The notes under the pieces: model-generated
Seen by the model: the letters and a program-made list of their open reading frames with translations, nothing else
Databases searched by the model: none
Told to the model about the DNA's origin: nothing
Shown here: positions 8,501-15,635 of the stretch, piece by piece
How positions within the stretch are numbered: position 1 is the stretch's first letter
How the letters are laid out: every line of letters begins with the position of its first letter
DNA from: an uncultured Alphaproteobacteria bacterium
Lineage (GTDB): Bacteria > Pseudomonadota > Alphaproteobacteria > Caulobacterales > Parvularculaceae
Assembly (NCBI GenBank): GCA_938003575.1
Contig: CALKYG010000368.1
Coordinates: forward strand, 1-15,635
DNA: 15,635 bases
Direction: 5' to 3'
Translations under genes and position numbers: made by a program

Positions 8501-10402
8501 TTCGGCAACGGCATGCTTCTCTCCGAGCAGATACGTCTCGTCGCCGCTTTCGACCATCGCGACATTTTCATCGATCCGAATCCTGATCCCGCCAAATCGT
8601 TCCTCGAAAGAAAACGGTTGTTCGAATTGCCGCGCTCATCCTGGGCTGACTATGACAGGAAGCTGATTTCAAAGGGCGGCGGCGTTTTCTCCCGCGGCGC
8701 AAAGTCGATTGCGCTCTCGCCGGAGATGAAGGCGCTTCTCGAAATCAACGCCGCGTCGGCGACGCCGCAGGAGGTGATCCGAGCCATCCTCAAGCTCCCC
8801 GTCGAGCTGTTCTGGCTCGGCGGCATCGGCACTTATTTCAAGGCGCCGCACGAAGACAATTCACGCGTCGGCGACCGCGCCAATGATGCAATCCGCATCA
8901 CGTCGGATGATATGCGCATGCAGGTTGTCGGAGAGGGCGCCAATCTCGGCGTCACTCAGGCCGGCCGCATCGCTTTCGCGCTGAAGGGCGGGCGCATCAA
9001 TACGGACGCAATCGACAATTCGGCGGGCGTTGATTCATCCGACCACGAAGTCAACATCAAGATCCTGCTGTCGGCGGCGATCGAGAACGGCGAACTGAAA
9101 GCGTCAGCGCGGAACAATCTGCTCAAGCAGATGACTGAAGACGTTGCGCGGCACGTGCTCGCGCACAATTACGATCAGACGCGGGCGCTGTCCCTGATGC
9201 AGGTGACGGCGGCGCAGGACATCGACGCCTACGCCCGCTTTATGGCCGCGCTCGAAGCCGAAGGACGCCTTGACCGCATTGTCGAAGGACTGCCCGACGA
9301 CAAGGGCGTCGCCGCCAGAAAGACGCAGGGCCTCGGCCTGACGCGGCCGGAACTTGCCGTGCTTCTCGCCTATGCGAAGATGCAGATCTATGAAACGCTG
9401 CTCGACTCAAAGGCGCCGGATGATCCTTCTCTCGAACGCGAACTCAATTTCTATTTCCCTGACGCGACTCACAAATTCAAGAAGGCGATAGCGGGCCATC
9501 GCCTCAAACGCGAAATCGTGGCGACGCGCCTGTCAAACGAAATTGTCGACACCTGCGGCGCCACGTTCGTCAACCAGCTGATGGAAATCTCCGGGGCCGG
9601 CATTCCCGATATCGCTCTCAGCTATGAATCGGCGCGCCGCATCCTGGAACTCAGGAACTACGGCTCCGCCGTAGACGCGCTCGACAACAAAGCGCCGGCG
9701 GCGCTGCAGACAGACCTCTACAACGCCGCGGTCGATCTATTGGCGGAACAGGTCAACAAGATCGTCAGCGACGTCGAGGCTTCAAACGCGCTTGCGAAGC
9801 GCGGCGTCGCCGGCCTTGTCGAACAATACAAGGAACCTATCCAGGCCTTGAAAAAAGCGCTTCCGGAAATATTGCCGCCGATGGCGGCGCAAGCGCTGCA
9901 GACGAGGATCGCCTATTGGACGGGCCGCGGTGCGCCGCAGGCGCTCGCCGAGCAGGCGGCGCTGATGCCGGCGCTCGAATTCGCCTTCGACATTGTCAAC
10001 CTGTCGCGCCAGACGAAATGGTCGTCCGAAGCGGTCGGGGGCCTTTTCTTCGCTGTCGGTCACCGGTTCCAGATCGAGCCGGCGCGTTCAGGCGCCCGCG
10101 TCGCAATGCCGGAAGGCCACTTCGACCAGCTTGCCGTCCGTCGTCTTGTCGAAGAATTGTCGATGCGGCAGGGCACGCTGACCCGCGCGATCGCCGCCTC
10201 AGTCAAGACCGAACCGAAGGGCCCGGCGAAAGACTGGCTCGACCCGTTGTTCGCGGAATGGCGCGGGAAGAACTCTGTTGCGGTCGACCGCTATGAAAAG
10301 TTCGTCGCCGAACTCGACATCGGCGCCGGAATGAGCGTCGGAAAACTGTCCTTGTTGTCGGCGAAGCTTGCCGATCTCGCCGAACGGGCGGGCGGGAAAT
10401 GA
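5507..10402 (+). CDS. gdhZ: NAD-dependent glutamate dehydrogenase, large (about 180 kDa) type
   Basis: The 1631-residue product has the length and motifs of the large bacterial NAD-specific glutamate dehydrogenases (Bac_GDH family). These convert glutamate plus NAD+ to 2-oxoglutarate, ammonium and NADH in the cytoplasm, mainly for glutamate catabolism. The long N-terminal part (about 1-700) is the regulatory ACT-like region of this family. The catalytic core shows RGGLRWSDR (820-828), PTGSKGGFYPK with the conserved lysine 856, and the Gly-rich dinucleotide-fold stretch GVGDMSGDVFGNGML (990-1004). A long helical C-terminal part follows. No frameshift or missing block is evident. The start at ATG 5507 is set by the strong ribosome site. 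In Caulobacter crescentus the orthologous enzyme, named GdhZ, also acts with KidO to stimulate Z-ring disassembly; that this copy does so is inference. The gene stands alone and is convergent with purH. Confidence 0.95.
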   Translation: MVEGFHSSADKKTLKKALDLARASKDTPKAKGGALDPAFESYLEQLVRYATGEDRYWDEPASLLARAIDAWKATERRKRGAPTVSFRLHRATDWRETRLVLEIATDDMPFIVDSVTSALAEAGKTVSFFVNAVVNVERDAKGLRVPEGEGKPVAESMIHAEMDPPVEEREIAVLEAEIKAVLSDVAMSVADYEAMRARMKAAIEQLERVKPKGVDKVTLNESVEFLRKLWESKFTFLGVRRYKFATRGAKRSFAHDASSDLGILKDGGRRVLKTTFSDEGELSPAVAEFMASSEPLIITKANARSTVHRRVHLDYIGVKTYDDKGAVTGEERFVGLLTSDMYNRPASDIPILRVKEQKAVEAAGFRAGGHNAKALVHILETFPRDEMFQSDIATLRETALGILRLYKRPRTKLFLRRDRFDRFISALVYVPRDRFSSAVREQIGEELAKAFDGYVAAFNPHFGEASLVRVQFIVAIAPGAPEGPGIAELTRRIRAITRNWSDGLLDAMRDAHEGATPIGLFKRWEYAFDAAYREWTAPEEALDDIAVIEGMGDQDIALRAFHRPKAKDSEINIKLYRRNEPLRLSDLIPPIEHLGLNVVQEAGFCVRPGEGDAAFWIHDFYAEDKRGRAIDAAAVKKQIEEAFAAVLDGRTEDDGFNALVVCAGLNWREAWYLRAAAKYLMQVGIPFSQSYIEETLAKHPDISRALIAIFHTRFNPAGPARKEQRCKELDAAVERLTALLENVDSLDEDRIFRRYLNLILCTLRTNYYQREQDGSPKPYISFKIVSAGIDDLPEPRPYREIFMSGPKVDGVHLRFGAVARGGLRWSDRREDFRTEVLGLVKAQRVKNAVIVPTGSKGGFYPKQLPAGGDRTAVFEEGRAAYKLFIRSLLDITDNIAGGKTIAPPKVVCWDEEDPYLVVAADKGTATFSDTANGISAEYGFWLGDAFASGGSAGYDHKAMGITARGGWEAVKRHFREIGKDIQSEPFTVAGVGDMSGDVFGNGMLLSEQIRLVAAFDHRDIFIDPNPDPAKSFLERKRLFELPRSSWADYDRKLISKGGGVFSRGAKSIALSPEMKALLEINAASATPQEVIRAILKLPVELFWLGGIGTYFKAPHEDNSRVGDRANDAIRITSDDMRMQVVGEGANLGVTQAGRIAFALKGGRINTDAIDNSAGVDSSDHEVNIKILLSAAIENGELKASARNNLLKQMTEDVARHVLAHNYDQTRALSLMQVTAAQDIDAYARFMAALEAEGRLDRIVEGLPDDKGVAARKTQGLGLTRPELAVLLAYAKMQIYETLLDSKAPDDPSLERELNFYFPDATHKFKKAIAGHRLKREIVATRLSNEIVDTCGATFVNQLMEISGAGIPDIALSYESARRILELRNYGSAVDALDNKAPAALQTDLYNAAVDLLAEQVNKIVSDVEASNALAKRGVAGLVEQYKEPIQALKKALPEILPPMAAQALQTRIAYWTGRGAPQALAEQAALMPALEFAFDIVNLSRQTKWSSEAVGGLFFAVGHRFQIEPARSGARVAMPEGHFDQLAVRRLVEELSMRQGTLTRAIAASVKTEPKGPAKDWLDPLFAEWRGKNSVAVDRYEKFVAELDIGAGMSVGKLSLLSAKLADLAERAGGK

Positions 10403-10412
10403 GTCCCGCCCG
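10389..10412. terminator. GC hairpin at the gdh/purH convergent junction, possible bidirectional terminator
   Basis: CGGGCGGGA (10389-10397) and TCCCGCCCG (10404-10412) form a perfect 9-bp stem. The six-base loop contains the dehydrogenase TGA (10400-10402). The position between two convergent genes suits a shared transcript end, but neither strand has a T-run after the stem. Termination would therefore have to be Rho-assisted, or the hairpin may only protect the mRNA 3' end. The remainder of the 48-base gap holds only a short repeat (GCCGATGTCGGC, 10430-10441). Confidence 0.35.
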
Positions 10413-10450
10413 GAAAGGCCCTGTACGAAGCCGATGTCGGCCGATTGCGC

Positions 10451-12034
10451 CTAGTGCCTGAAATGACGCATGCCGGTGAACACCATGGCCAGACCTGCGT
10501 CGTCCGCCGCCCGGATCACCTCTTCGTCGCGCATCGAGCCGCCAGGCTGGATGATCGCGGTCGCACCCGCCTCCGCCGCCGCGAGAAGCCCGTCCGCAAA
10601 GGGAAAGAAGGCGTCGGACGCAACGACTGACCCGATTGCCAGCGGTTCCGCGGCGCCGGCGGCCTTTGCGGCGTCGGCGGATTTCTGGGCGGCGATTCGG
10701 CTTGAATCGACACGGCTCATCTGCCCCGCGCCGATTCCGACCGTTGCTTCGTCCTTCACGTAAACGATTGCATTCGACTTGACGTGCTTGGCGACGCGAA
10801 ATGCGAAAATGAGATCGCGCATTTCGTCTTGCGTCGGCGCACGCTTTGTCACGACCTTGAGCGCGCGTTCATTAATGCGCCCGGAATCGCGCGACTGCAG
10901 GAGAAAACCGCCCGCAAGCGGGCGCATGACAAGGCCCTGTTCCGCGGGGTCCGGGACGCCGCCTGCTGCAAGGACGCGAAGGTTCTTTTTCGCCTTTACG
11001 AGAGCAAGCGCGTCGTCGTCGATTTCAGGCGCGATTATGACTTCGGAAAAGATCGAGGTGATCTTTTCCGCCGTTCTGGCGTCGAGGCGCCGATTGATCG
11101 CGATGATTCCCCCGAACGCCGACACCGGGTCGCAGCGCAGCGCGAGTTCCCACGCCTCGCTCATCGTCGCCGCAGAAGCAACGCCGCAAGGATTCGCATG
11201 TTTGATGATGGCGACTGTCGGCCTTTCCGTTCCAATCTCTGCGATCAGCTCATAAGCCGCGTCGGTGTCGTTTAGGTTGTTGTAGGAAAGCTCCTTGCCC
11301 TGCAGCTGGCGCGCCGTGGCGACGCCGAAGCGTTTCTTGCCGCTCAGATAAAAAGCGGCCGCCTGATGCGGATTCTCGCCGTAACGCAGCGTTTGGACCC
11401 GCTCGCCCGCAATCGAATAACGCTTCGGAAACGGGTCGCCGATCTCAGCGGCGAACCAGGCTGAAATCGCTGCGTCATAGGCCGCGGTGCGCGCAAATGC
11501 GGCCGCCGCGAGACGCTTCTTCGTTTCAAGCGAAAGTCCGCCGCGCTGTTCGATCTCCGCGGCGACAGTCTCGTAATCTTCAGGGTCGGTGACGACGCCG
11601 ACGCCGCCATGGTTCTTGGCGGCGGCGCGGATCATGGCAGGCCCGCCGATATCGATGTTTTCGACGCACGCATCGAATTCAGCGCCTGCGGCGACTGTTT
11701 TCTCGAAAGGATAGAGATTGACGACGAGAAGATCGATGGCGGGGATGTCATGCGCCTTCATCGCGTCGAGATGATCCGTGTCGTCGCGGCGCGCCAGAAG
11801 TCCGCCATGGATTTTCGGGTGCAGCGTTTTCACGCGCCCGTCCATCATTTCGGGAAATCCGGTCAATTCCGATACGTCGCGAACCGCGAAGCCGGCGTTT
11901 CTGAGCGTTGTCGCGGTGCCGCCGGTCGAGACGAGTTCGGCGCCATGCGCCGCAAGACGCCGCGCGAAGGCCTCAAGCCCGGTTTTGTCGGAAACGGAAA
12001 TAAGGGCTCGCCGGACGGGCGTCATCGTCGTCAT
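10451..12034 (-). CDS. purH: Bifunctional AICAR formyltransferase / IMP cyclohydrolase
   Basis: The 527-residue product is a full-length PurH. It performs the last two steps of IMP synthesis: formylation of AICAR with 10-formyl-tetrahydrofolate, then ring closure to IMP. The N-terminal methylglyoxal-synthase-like cyclohydrolase domain shows STGGT (36-40) and [10 protein letters not shown] (69-78). The AICAR transformylase part shows RYGENPHQ (217-224), [14 protein letters not shown] (247-260) and KHANPCG (278-284), which contains the catalytic Lys-His pair. The ATG at 12034 is preferred because GGAG lies 7 bases upstream; an in-frame GTG at 12037 and an ATG at 12025 are alternatives. It follows the CapD-like gene by 73 bases on the same strand, so co-transcription is likely. 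No purine riboswitch is visible in that gap. Confidence 0.97.
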   Translation of the reverse strand: MTTMTPVRRALISVSDKTGLEAFARRLAAHGAELVSTGGTATTLRNAGFAVRDVSELTGFPEMMDGRVKTLHPKIHGGLLARRDDTDHLDAMKAHDIPAIDLLVVNLYPFEKTVAAGAEFDACVENIDIGGPAMIRAAAKNHGGVGVVTDPEDYETVAAEIEQRGGLSLETKKRLAAAAFARTAAYDAAISAWFAAEIGDPFPKRYSIAGERVQTLRYGENPHQAAAFYLSGKKRFGVATARQLQGKELSYNNLNDTDAAYELIAEIGTERPTVAIIKHANPCGVASAATMSEAWELALRCDPVSAFGGIIAINRRLDARTAEKITSIFSEVIIAPEIDDDALALVKAKKNLRVLAAGGVPDPAEQGLVMRPLAGGFLLQSRDSGRINERALKVVTKRAPTQDEMRDLIFAFRVAKHVKSNAIVYVKDEATVGIGAGQMSRVDSSRIAAQKSADAAKAAGAAEPLAIGSVVASDAFFPFADGLLAAAEAGATAIIQPGGSMRDEEVIRAADDAGLAMVFTGMRHFRH

Positions 12035-12107
12035 CACTTGGCTCCGGAGAATTTCGCGCGAGACTTAGCCAAGGGCGGCGCTGCGGGCAACCTGCGCCGA
12101 CAGGACT

Positions 12108-13304
12108 CTAGTGCGGCGATTGGCGCGCGCCCTGGCCTTCGCCCAGCGTCGGGGAGAATTCCGGCACAAGCGCATGAACCGCCTCGTCGAGCGCTTTCTG
12201 GTCCGCCGATTGCGCGGCTTTCAACACGTCGGAAAGCCGCGGGTTGAGGAGCGGCAGGTCGATCATCGCCGGCGAGCCGAGAAGGACGCCGTCAGCGCCC
12301 GTGCGCACGAGCTTGTCCGTATCGAGAAAAATCTCCTCGAACAGCTTTTCGCCAGGCCTTAGCCCTGTGAACCGGATTTCGATGTCCTTGCCGGGTACAA
12401 GGCCGGACGCCTCGATCATGCGCCTGGCGAGGTCCAGGATAAGAACCGGTTCGCCCATATCGAGCACGAAAACGCGCCCGTCATGACTGAGGATCGACTT
12501 TTCGCCGCTTTCAAGCGCCGCCGCCTGAAGTACTAGCTGCACCGCTTCTTTCGTCGTCATGAAATAGCGCTTGATGTCGGGATGAGTGACGGTTATCGGG
12601 CCGCCATTCGCGATCTGCCGCGCAAACAGCGGCGCAACCGATCCTGTCGACCCGAATACGTTTCCAAACCTGACCGTTGTAAAGCGCGTGTCGCTTTGTG
12701 CGACGTCGAGCGCTTGCGCATAAAGCTCCGCGATTCTTTTCGTCGCGCCCATGAAGCTCGACGGATTGACCGCCTTGTCTGTTGAAATGAATACGACGGT
12801 CTCCGCCTTGATGCGAACGGCGGCGTCGAAGACATGCTTTGCGCCCATGACATTGACGAGCGCCGCCGCGCAGCGGTTCTGCTCGACGATCGGAACATGC
12901 TTATACGCGGCCGCATGAAGAACGATTTCGGGCCTCACCATGTCGAACACGCGCGAAAGGTGCTCGACGCGGCAAACATCGGTCAGTGAGCAAAAAAGTA
13001 TGTCGCCATAGCCTGCCTCGCGCAGCTCCATGTCGATTTCGTAGAGATTGAATTCGGAATTATCGAGCAGCGCAATTTTTGCCGGAGCAAATCCAGCCGT
13101 CTGCCGTGCGAGTTCAGATCCGATCGTTCCGCCGGCGCCGGTAATCAGAACCCGCTTGCCGTGAATGAGCTTGCTCGCCGCACGCAGATCAATCCGTCGC
13201 TGCGGCCGGTCAAGGAGCGAGGAAATGTCGAAATCGCGCAGCGTGCGCGCCGGATTGCTGCGCTGAAGCATGCGCCTGGCGGCGGCCATCATCTCACGAA
13301 ACAT
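12108..13304 (-). CDS. Short CapD/FlaA1-type nucleotide-sugar dehydratase/epimerase without membrane domain
   Basis: The 398-residue protein belongs to the polysaccharide biosynthesis branch of the short-chain dehydrogenase superfamily (CapD, PglF, WbpM, FlaA1). Members act on UDP-sugars such as UDP-GlcNAc for capsule, O-antigen or glycan synthesis. It shows the NAD(P)-binding TGAGGTIG (55-62), STDKAVNPSS (174-183), MGATK (185-189) with Met in place of the usual catalytic Tyr, as in the CapD/PglF branch, and RPGEKLFEE (316-324). Residues 27-40 (ISSLLDRPQRRIDL) match the linker that in about 600-residue CapD/WbpM enzymes joins an N-terminal membrane and Rossmann-like region to the catalytic domain. 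Here only about 26 residues precede it, so this looks like a catalytic-only form. No upstream remnant fits, as only 69 bases separate it from the heparinase-like gene. The exact reaction (4,6-dehydratase or epimerase) cannot be set from sequence. GGGGG sits about 5 bases before ATG 13304. Confidence 0.85.
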   Translation of the reverse strand: MFREMMAAARRMLQRSNPARTLRDFDISSLLDRPQRRIDLRAASKLIHGKRVLITGAGGTIGSELARQTAGFAPAKIALLDNSEFNLYEIDMELREAGYGDILFCSLTDVCRVEHLSRVFDMVRPEIVLHAAAYKHVPIVEQNRCAAALVNVMGAKHVFDAAVRIKAETVVFISTDKAVNPSSFMGATKRIAELYAQALDVAQSDTRFTTVRFGNVFGSTGSVAPLFARQIANGGPITVTHPDIKRYFMTTKEAVQLVLQAAALESGEKSILSHDGRVFVLDMGEPVLILDLARRMIEASGLVPGKDIEIRFTGLRPGEKLFEEIFLDTDKLVRTGADGVLLGSPAMIDLPLLNPRLSDVLKAAQSADQKALDEAVHALVPEFSPTLGEGQGARQSPH

Positions 13305-13334
13305 CCGCGCCCCCGATCCTTACTCGCACCGCCG

Positions 13335-13372
13335 AAAAGAAACCGCCCCTCATCAAGCCCCCGGACGGGCGG
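13335..13372 (-). terminator. Intrinsic terminator after the heparinase-like gene
   Basis: On the minus strand, CCGCCC (13372-13367) and GGGCGG (13348-13343) form a 6-bp all-GC stem around an 18-base loop. It is followed at once by TTTCTTTT (13342-13335). It begins 1 base after the heparinase-like stop codon. This is the only hairpin I found in the window with a proper T-rich tail. It suggests the rpe/heparinase transcript ends here and that the CapD-like/purH pair is transcribed separately or by read-through. Confidence 0.6.
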
Positions 13373-13373
13373 A

Positions 13374-15029
13374 CTAATTGGTCTCCATCCGCCGAAAGCT
13401 CCAGCGGATAACCATATCCCCGGCGTCTTCAGCTTCCAACCCCGCGCCGCCTATTACAATTTGTTCAGTGGTTTGCGGCAAACCTCCGGCGCCGCAATAA
13501 ACGCTGCGCTCCAGCGCAAGATCGCGGCGGTTCGATCGAAAGCGCCAACCTTCCCTGTTTGGCAAGGCGAGGATAATCGACCGATTGTCCCGCGCCAGCG
13601 AGGCTTTGACCCCCGGGTGAAGGTGAAACCGCAACCGCCAGCTTGCAGCGACTGACGGCGACGGCGAAACCAGCCGGTCCTCGCCGCGAAGGTCATCGCC
13701 GCGAACAGCGAGGTAGAAACGCCGGATATGGGCCATGCCGCCGGATTCAGCGCCGAAGGCGCGCTCAATCTCAAGCAGTTGACCCTTGGCGTCTTCCGCG
13801 CGGCGATGCGTGATCAGTGCATTTCGGAAAAGGGCGGCGCCGGCCTCCCTCGGTTCGGTTGAAAGGGTCGAATGCGCGGCGGCCTGGCGCAGGGCCGTCG
13901 ACCATGCGCCTGGCAGTTGCGCGCCTGACCCGCAATTGACGACCATCCGGGAGCGGCCGGACGAAAAATGGAACGAGCCTGCGCCCTGGAAACCGCCGGA
14001 TGCGGCCGCCCCTCCTCTCGCCGCCCCAATATCGGCGATCAGAACGCTTCGCGCCGACTCGAGCCGCTGAAATCCGGAATGGCGGGCAAACCCGGTCGGC
14101 TCAGCATGCTCGTCGATCGCCGTCAACGCGGAGGACAGAGCCGCACCATCGTCCTCGTAGCCGCCGTTGAATACGGCGAGGCGTCCGTCGCCGGAACGAA
14201 AGAGCTGCACATGCGCTGCCGCGCGGCCCGTCACATGACGCAGAAAACCAGGCGTCGGAAAGCGCCGCGCTTCAAGGGCCTTCAAGACCATCTGTAAGCG
14301 GACGACAAGCTCGAGCTGTCGTGACGGATTACGGCTGATGTGCCCGCCATCCGGCCGGATCTGAAGCCGCAGTTCGCGGCGCAGCAATTCGAGCCCTTTC
14401 TCGGCCTCGCTCTCGCATCCCGGAAGGGCGAGCGCCGCGACAGTCAGCGCCATCGCGGTCAGCAAGCGTTCATGCGCAGCGCCGGCGCGATGACCGGCGC
14501 GCGCCAGATGGCGCGTCTGGCGCGCCATCGACGTCAACACGCGGCTGCGCCACAGCGCATCGCCGCGCGCGATGACAACCTGACCGTGGCAGCAAAGATG
14601 GATCAGCCTTTCTCCCGTCGTATAGGGCTCCCACCCGTCAGGCGACCATTTTTCGTTCTGTTCGAACCAGGCCTCTGCGAGGCGCTGCGCCGGTTCGCGG
14701 CCCTTTGGCCCTAACGCCGCAAGGTGCCGCAGCCAAACGAAGCGGTGAAGGAAATCGTGCAAGGGGCCTTCGCGCCCTGCGAGAAGCCAGAGTCTTTCGA
14801 GTTCGCCCTCGCAATCGACCGACTGCGCGCCGATCGAAAGCCGGCCGCTGACGACCGCTTCCCCGAGCGCCTTATCGGCGCCGTAGGGATCGACGGGCTT
14901 CAGCGCGAGTCGGTCAGGCGCAGGTCCGTTCAGCTGTGATTGGTAGAACGGACTTTCACCCCATGCCCGCTGGAACCGTTCGATGACTCCCGATCCCGCG
15001 TCCGCTTTCCTTCTCGATGCCGGCGCCAC
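13374..15029 (-). CDS. Heparinase II/III-like family protein
   Basis: This 551-residue protein resembles the heparinase II/III-like proteins of alphaproteobacteria: an alpha-helical first half with WEPYTTGERLIH (133-144) and PDGGHISRNPS (226-236), then a beta-rich second half entered near HSTLS (386-390). True family members are polysaccharide lyases that cleave uronic-acid-containing chains. This subfamily is chromosomal, conserved beside housekeeping genes and biochemically undefined to my knowledge, so lyase activity is not assured. There is no obvious signal peptide, which argues against a role in digesting external heparin. The start is GTG 15029: the rpe stop TGA lies in the same frame only two codons upstream, so no earlier start is possible. 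AGGA is 14 bases away, so translation may be coupled to rpe, whose stop is 6 bases upstream. Confidence 0.85.
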   Translation of the reverse strand: MAPASRRKADAGSGVIERFQRAWGESPFYQSQLNGPAPDRLALKPVDPYGADKALGEAVVSGRLSIGAQSVDCEGELERLWLLAGREGPLHDFLHRFVWLRHLAALGPKGREPAQRLAEAWFEQNEKWSPDGWEPYTTGERLIHLCCHGQVVIARGDALWRSRVLTSMARQTRHLARAGHRAGAAHERLLTAMALTVAALALPGCESEAEKGLELLRRELRLQIRPDGGHISRNPSRQLELVVRLQMVLKALEARRFPTPGFLRHVTGRAAAHVQLFRSGDGRLAVFNGGYEDDGAALSSALTAIDEHAEPTGFARHSGFQRLESARSVLIADIGAARGGAAASGGFQGAGSFHFSSGRSRMVVNCGSGAQLPGAWSTALRQAAAHSTLSTEPREAGAALFRNALITHRRAEDAKGQLLEIERAFGAESGGMAHIRRFYLAVRGDDLRGEDRLVSPSPSVAASWRLRFHLHPGVKASLARDNRSIILALPNREGWRFRSNRRDLALERSVYCGAGGLPQTTEQIVIGGAGLEAEDAGDMVIRWSFRRMETN

Positions 15030-15035
15030 GATGGT

Positions 15036-15635
15036 TCACGCTTTCCTGTTCGCGCCCTTGAGCGCGGCGATATTCGCACTGTAGGCGCCGGGATCGCCGC
15101 GGAAAACGGCCGATCCGGCGACAAGGACGTCCGCGCCGGCGGCGACGATCTGCGGGGCGGTCTCGGCGTTAACGCCGCCGTCAACCTCAAGCATGATTTC
15201 ACGGCCGGAGACCTCAATCAGCTTACGGATGGTTTCGATTTTCTTCAGCTGCGAAGGAATGAACGCCTGTCCGCCGAAGCCGGGATTGACGCTCATAACC
15301 AGGACGAGATCGACGTCGCCGATGACGGGTTCGATCGCCGAGACGGGCGTCGCGGGATTAAGCGCAACGCCGGGTCTCGCCCCCGCGGCGCGGATCGCCT
15401 GCAACGTGCGATGGAGATGCGGACCAGCCTCCGGGTGCACCGTCAGAATGTCCGCGCCCGCCTTTACAAAGTCCTCAATGAAGAGGTCGACCGGCGAAAT
15501 CATGAGGTGCACGTCGAACGGGAGGGAGGTCGCCTTGCGAATCGATTTGACGACGACCGGGCCGATCGTCAGGTTCGGCACGAAATGGCCGTCCATGACA
15601 TCGACATGGATGAAATCGGCCCCCCCGGCGGCGAC
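15036..15635 (-). CDS. rpe: Ribulose-phosphate 3-epimerase (5' end outside window)
   Basis: The open frame runs off the right edge; 199 residues are visible and about 25 N-terminal residues appear to be missing. It is a TIM-barrel epimerase that interconverts ribulose 5-phosphate and xylulose 5-phosphate. Family motifs are all present: [43 protein letters not shown] and VAGSAVF. These include the two metal-binding Asp residues (in VDVMDG and VDGG) and the His residues of the active site. The visible internal Met in VMDGH is not the start, since the frame continues in full family agreement up to the window edge. The heparinase-like gene follows 6 bases after the stop, so the two form an operon. 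Confidence 0.97.
   Translation of the reverse strand, partial: VAAGGADFIHVDVMDGHFVPNLTIGPVVVKSIRKATSLPFDVHLMISPVDLFIEDFVKAGADILTVHPEAGPHLHRTLQAIRAAGARPGVALNPATPVSAIEPVIGDVDLVLVMSVNPGFGGQAFIPSQLKKIETIRKLIEVSGREIMLEVDGGVNAETAPQIVAAGADVLVAGSAVFRGDPGAYSANIAALKGANRKA

Noticed and set aside
10784..11275. Plus-strand open frames antisense to purH
   Set aside because: purH is unambiguous on the minus strand, and the translations are charged and low in family-like features.
12035..12107. Imperfect GGCGC/GCGCC stem between the CapD-like gene and purH
   Set aside because: The stem is only 5 bp before mismatches and has no T-run, so neither a terminator nor a purine riboswitch can be supported.
15027..15060. 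AGGAAAG as the ribosome site for the heparinase-like gene
   Set aside because: It is 14 bases from the GTG, which is too far for a normal site, so coupling to rpe translation is the more likely explanation.

Overview
The window is GC-rich, densely coding bacterial DNA with no mobile elements, CRISPR arrays, tRNA or rRNA genes. Several features point to an alphaproteobacterium of the CtrA/CckA/DivL cell-cycle type (Caulobacterales, Parvularculales or relatives). There is a DivL-like sensor kinase with tyrosine at the phospho-acceptor position, a full CtrA-type box (TTAA-N7-TTAAC), a very long (1631 aa) NAD-dependent glutamate dehydrogenase, and an rpe / heparinase II/III-like / purH neighbourhood that I recall as common in alphaproteobacteria. 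The genus cannot be told from the sequence alone.

Left half, plus strand: the 3' end of an AsmA-family gene (2-730); a DivL-type PAS histidine (tyrosine) kinase (898-3594); a small probably exported TPR-like protein (3637-4317); a 180-base gap holding the CtrA box (4430-4445); an unrecognised six-helix membrane protein (4498-5259); a 247-base leader with a possible promoter and a perfect hairpin directly before a strong ribosome binding site; and the glutamate dehydrogenase gene (5507-10402).

Right half, minus strand, convergent with the first: reading leftwards from the right edge, rpe (truncated by the window edge), a heparinase II/III-like protein 6 bases after it, an apparent intrinsic terminator, a short CapD-type nucleotide-sugar dehydratase/epimerase lacking the usual membrane domain, and purH. 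The convergent junction at 10403-10450 carries a 9-bp GC hairpin whose loop holds the dehydrogenase stop codon.

Functionally the left half mixes envelope (AsmA), cell-cycle signalling (DivL, and a putative CtrA target) and carbon/nitrogen metabolism (glutamate to 2-oxoglutarate). In Caulobacter crescentus both DivL and the NAD-glutamate dehydrogenase GdhZ act in cell-cycle or division control, so their closeness here is worth noting, although linkage is not evidence of interaction. The right half joins pentose-phosphate/Calvin-type sugar metabolism, possible polysaccharide synthesis or turnover, and the last two steps of IMP synthesis. I see no clearly new multi-gene system. The best leads are the Tyr-His H-box of the DivL homologue, the CtrA box before an uncharacterised membrane protein, and the truncated CapD-like gene sitting between the heparinase-like gene and purH.
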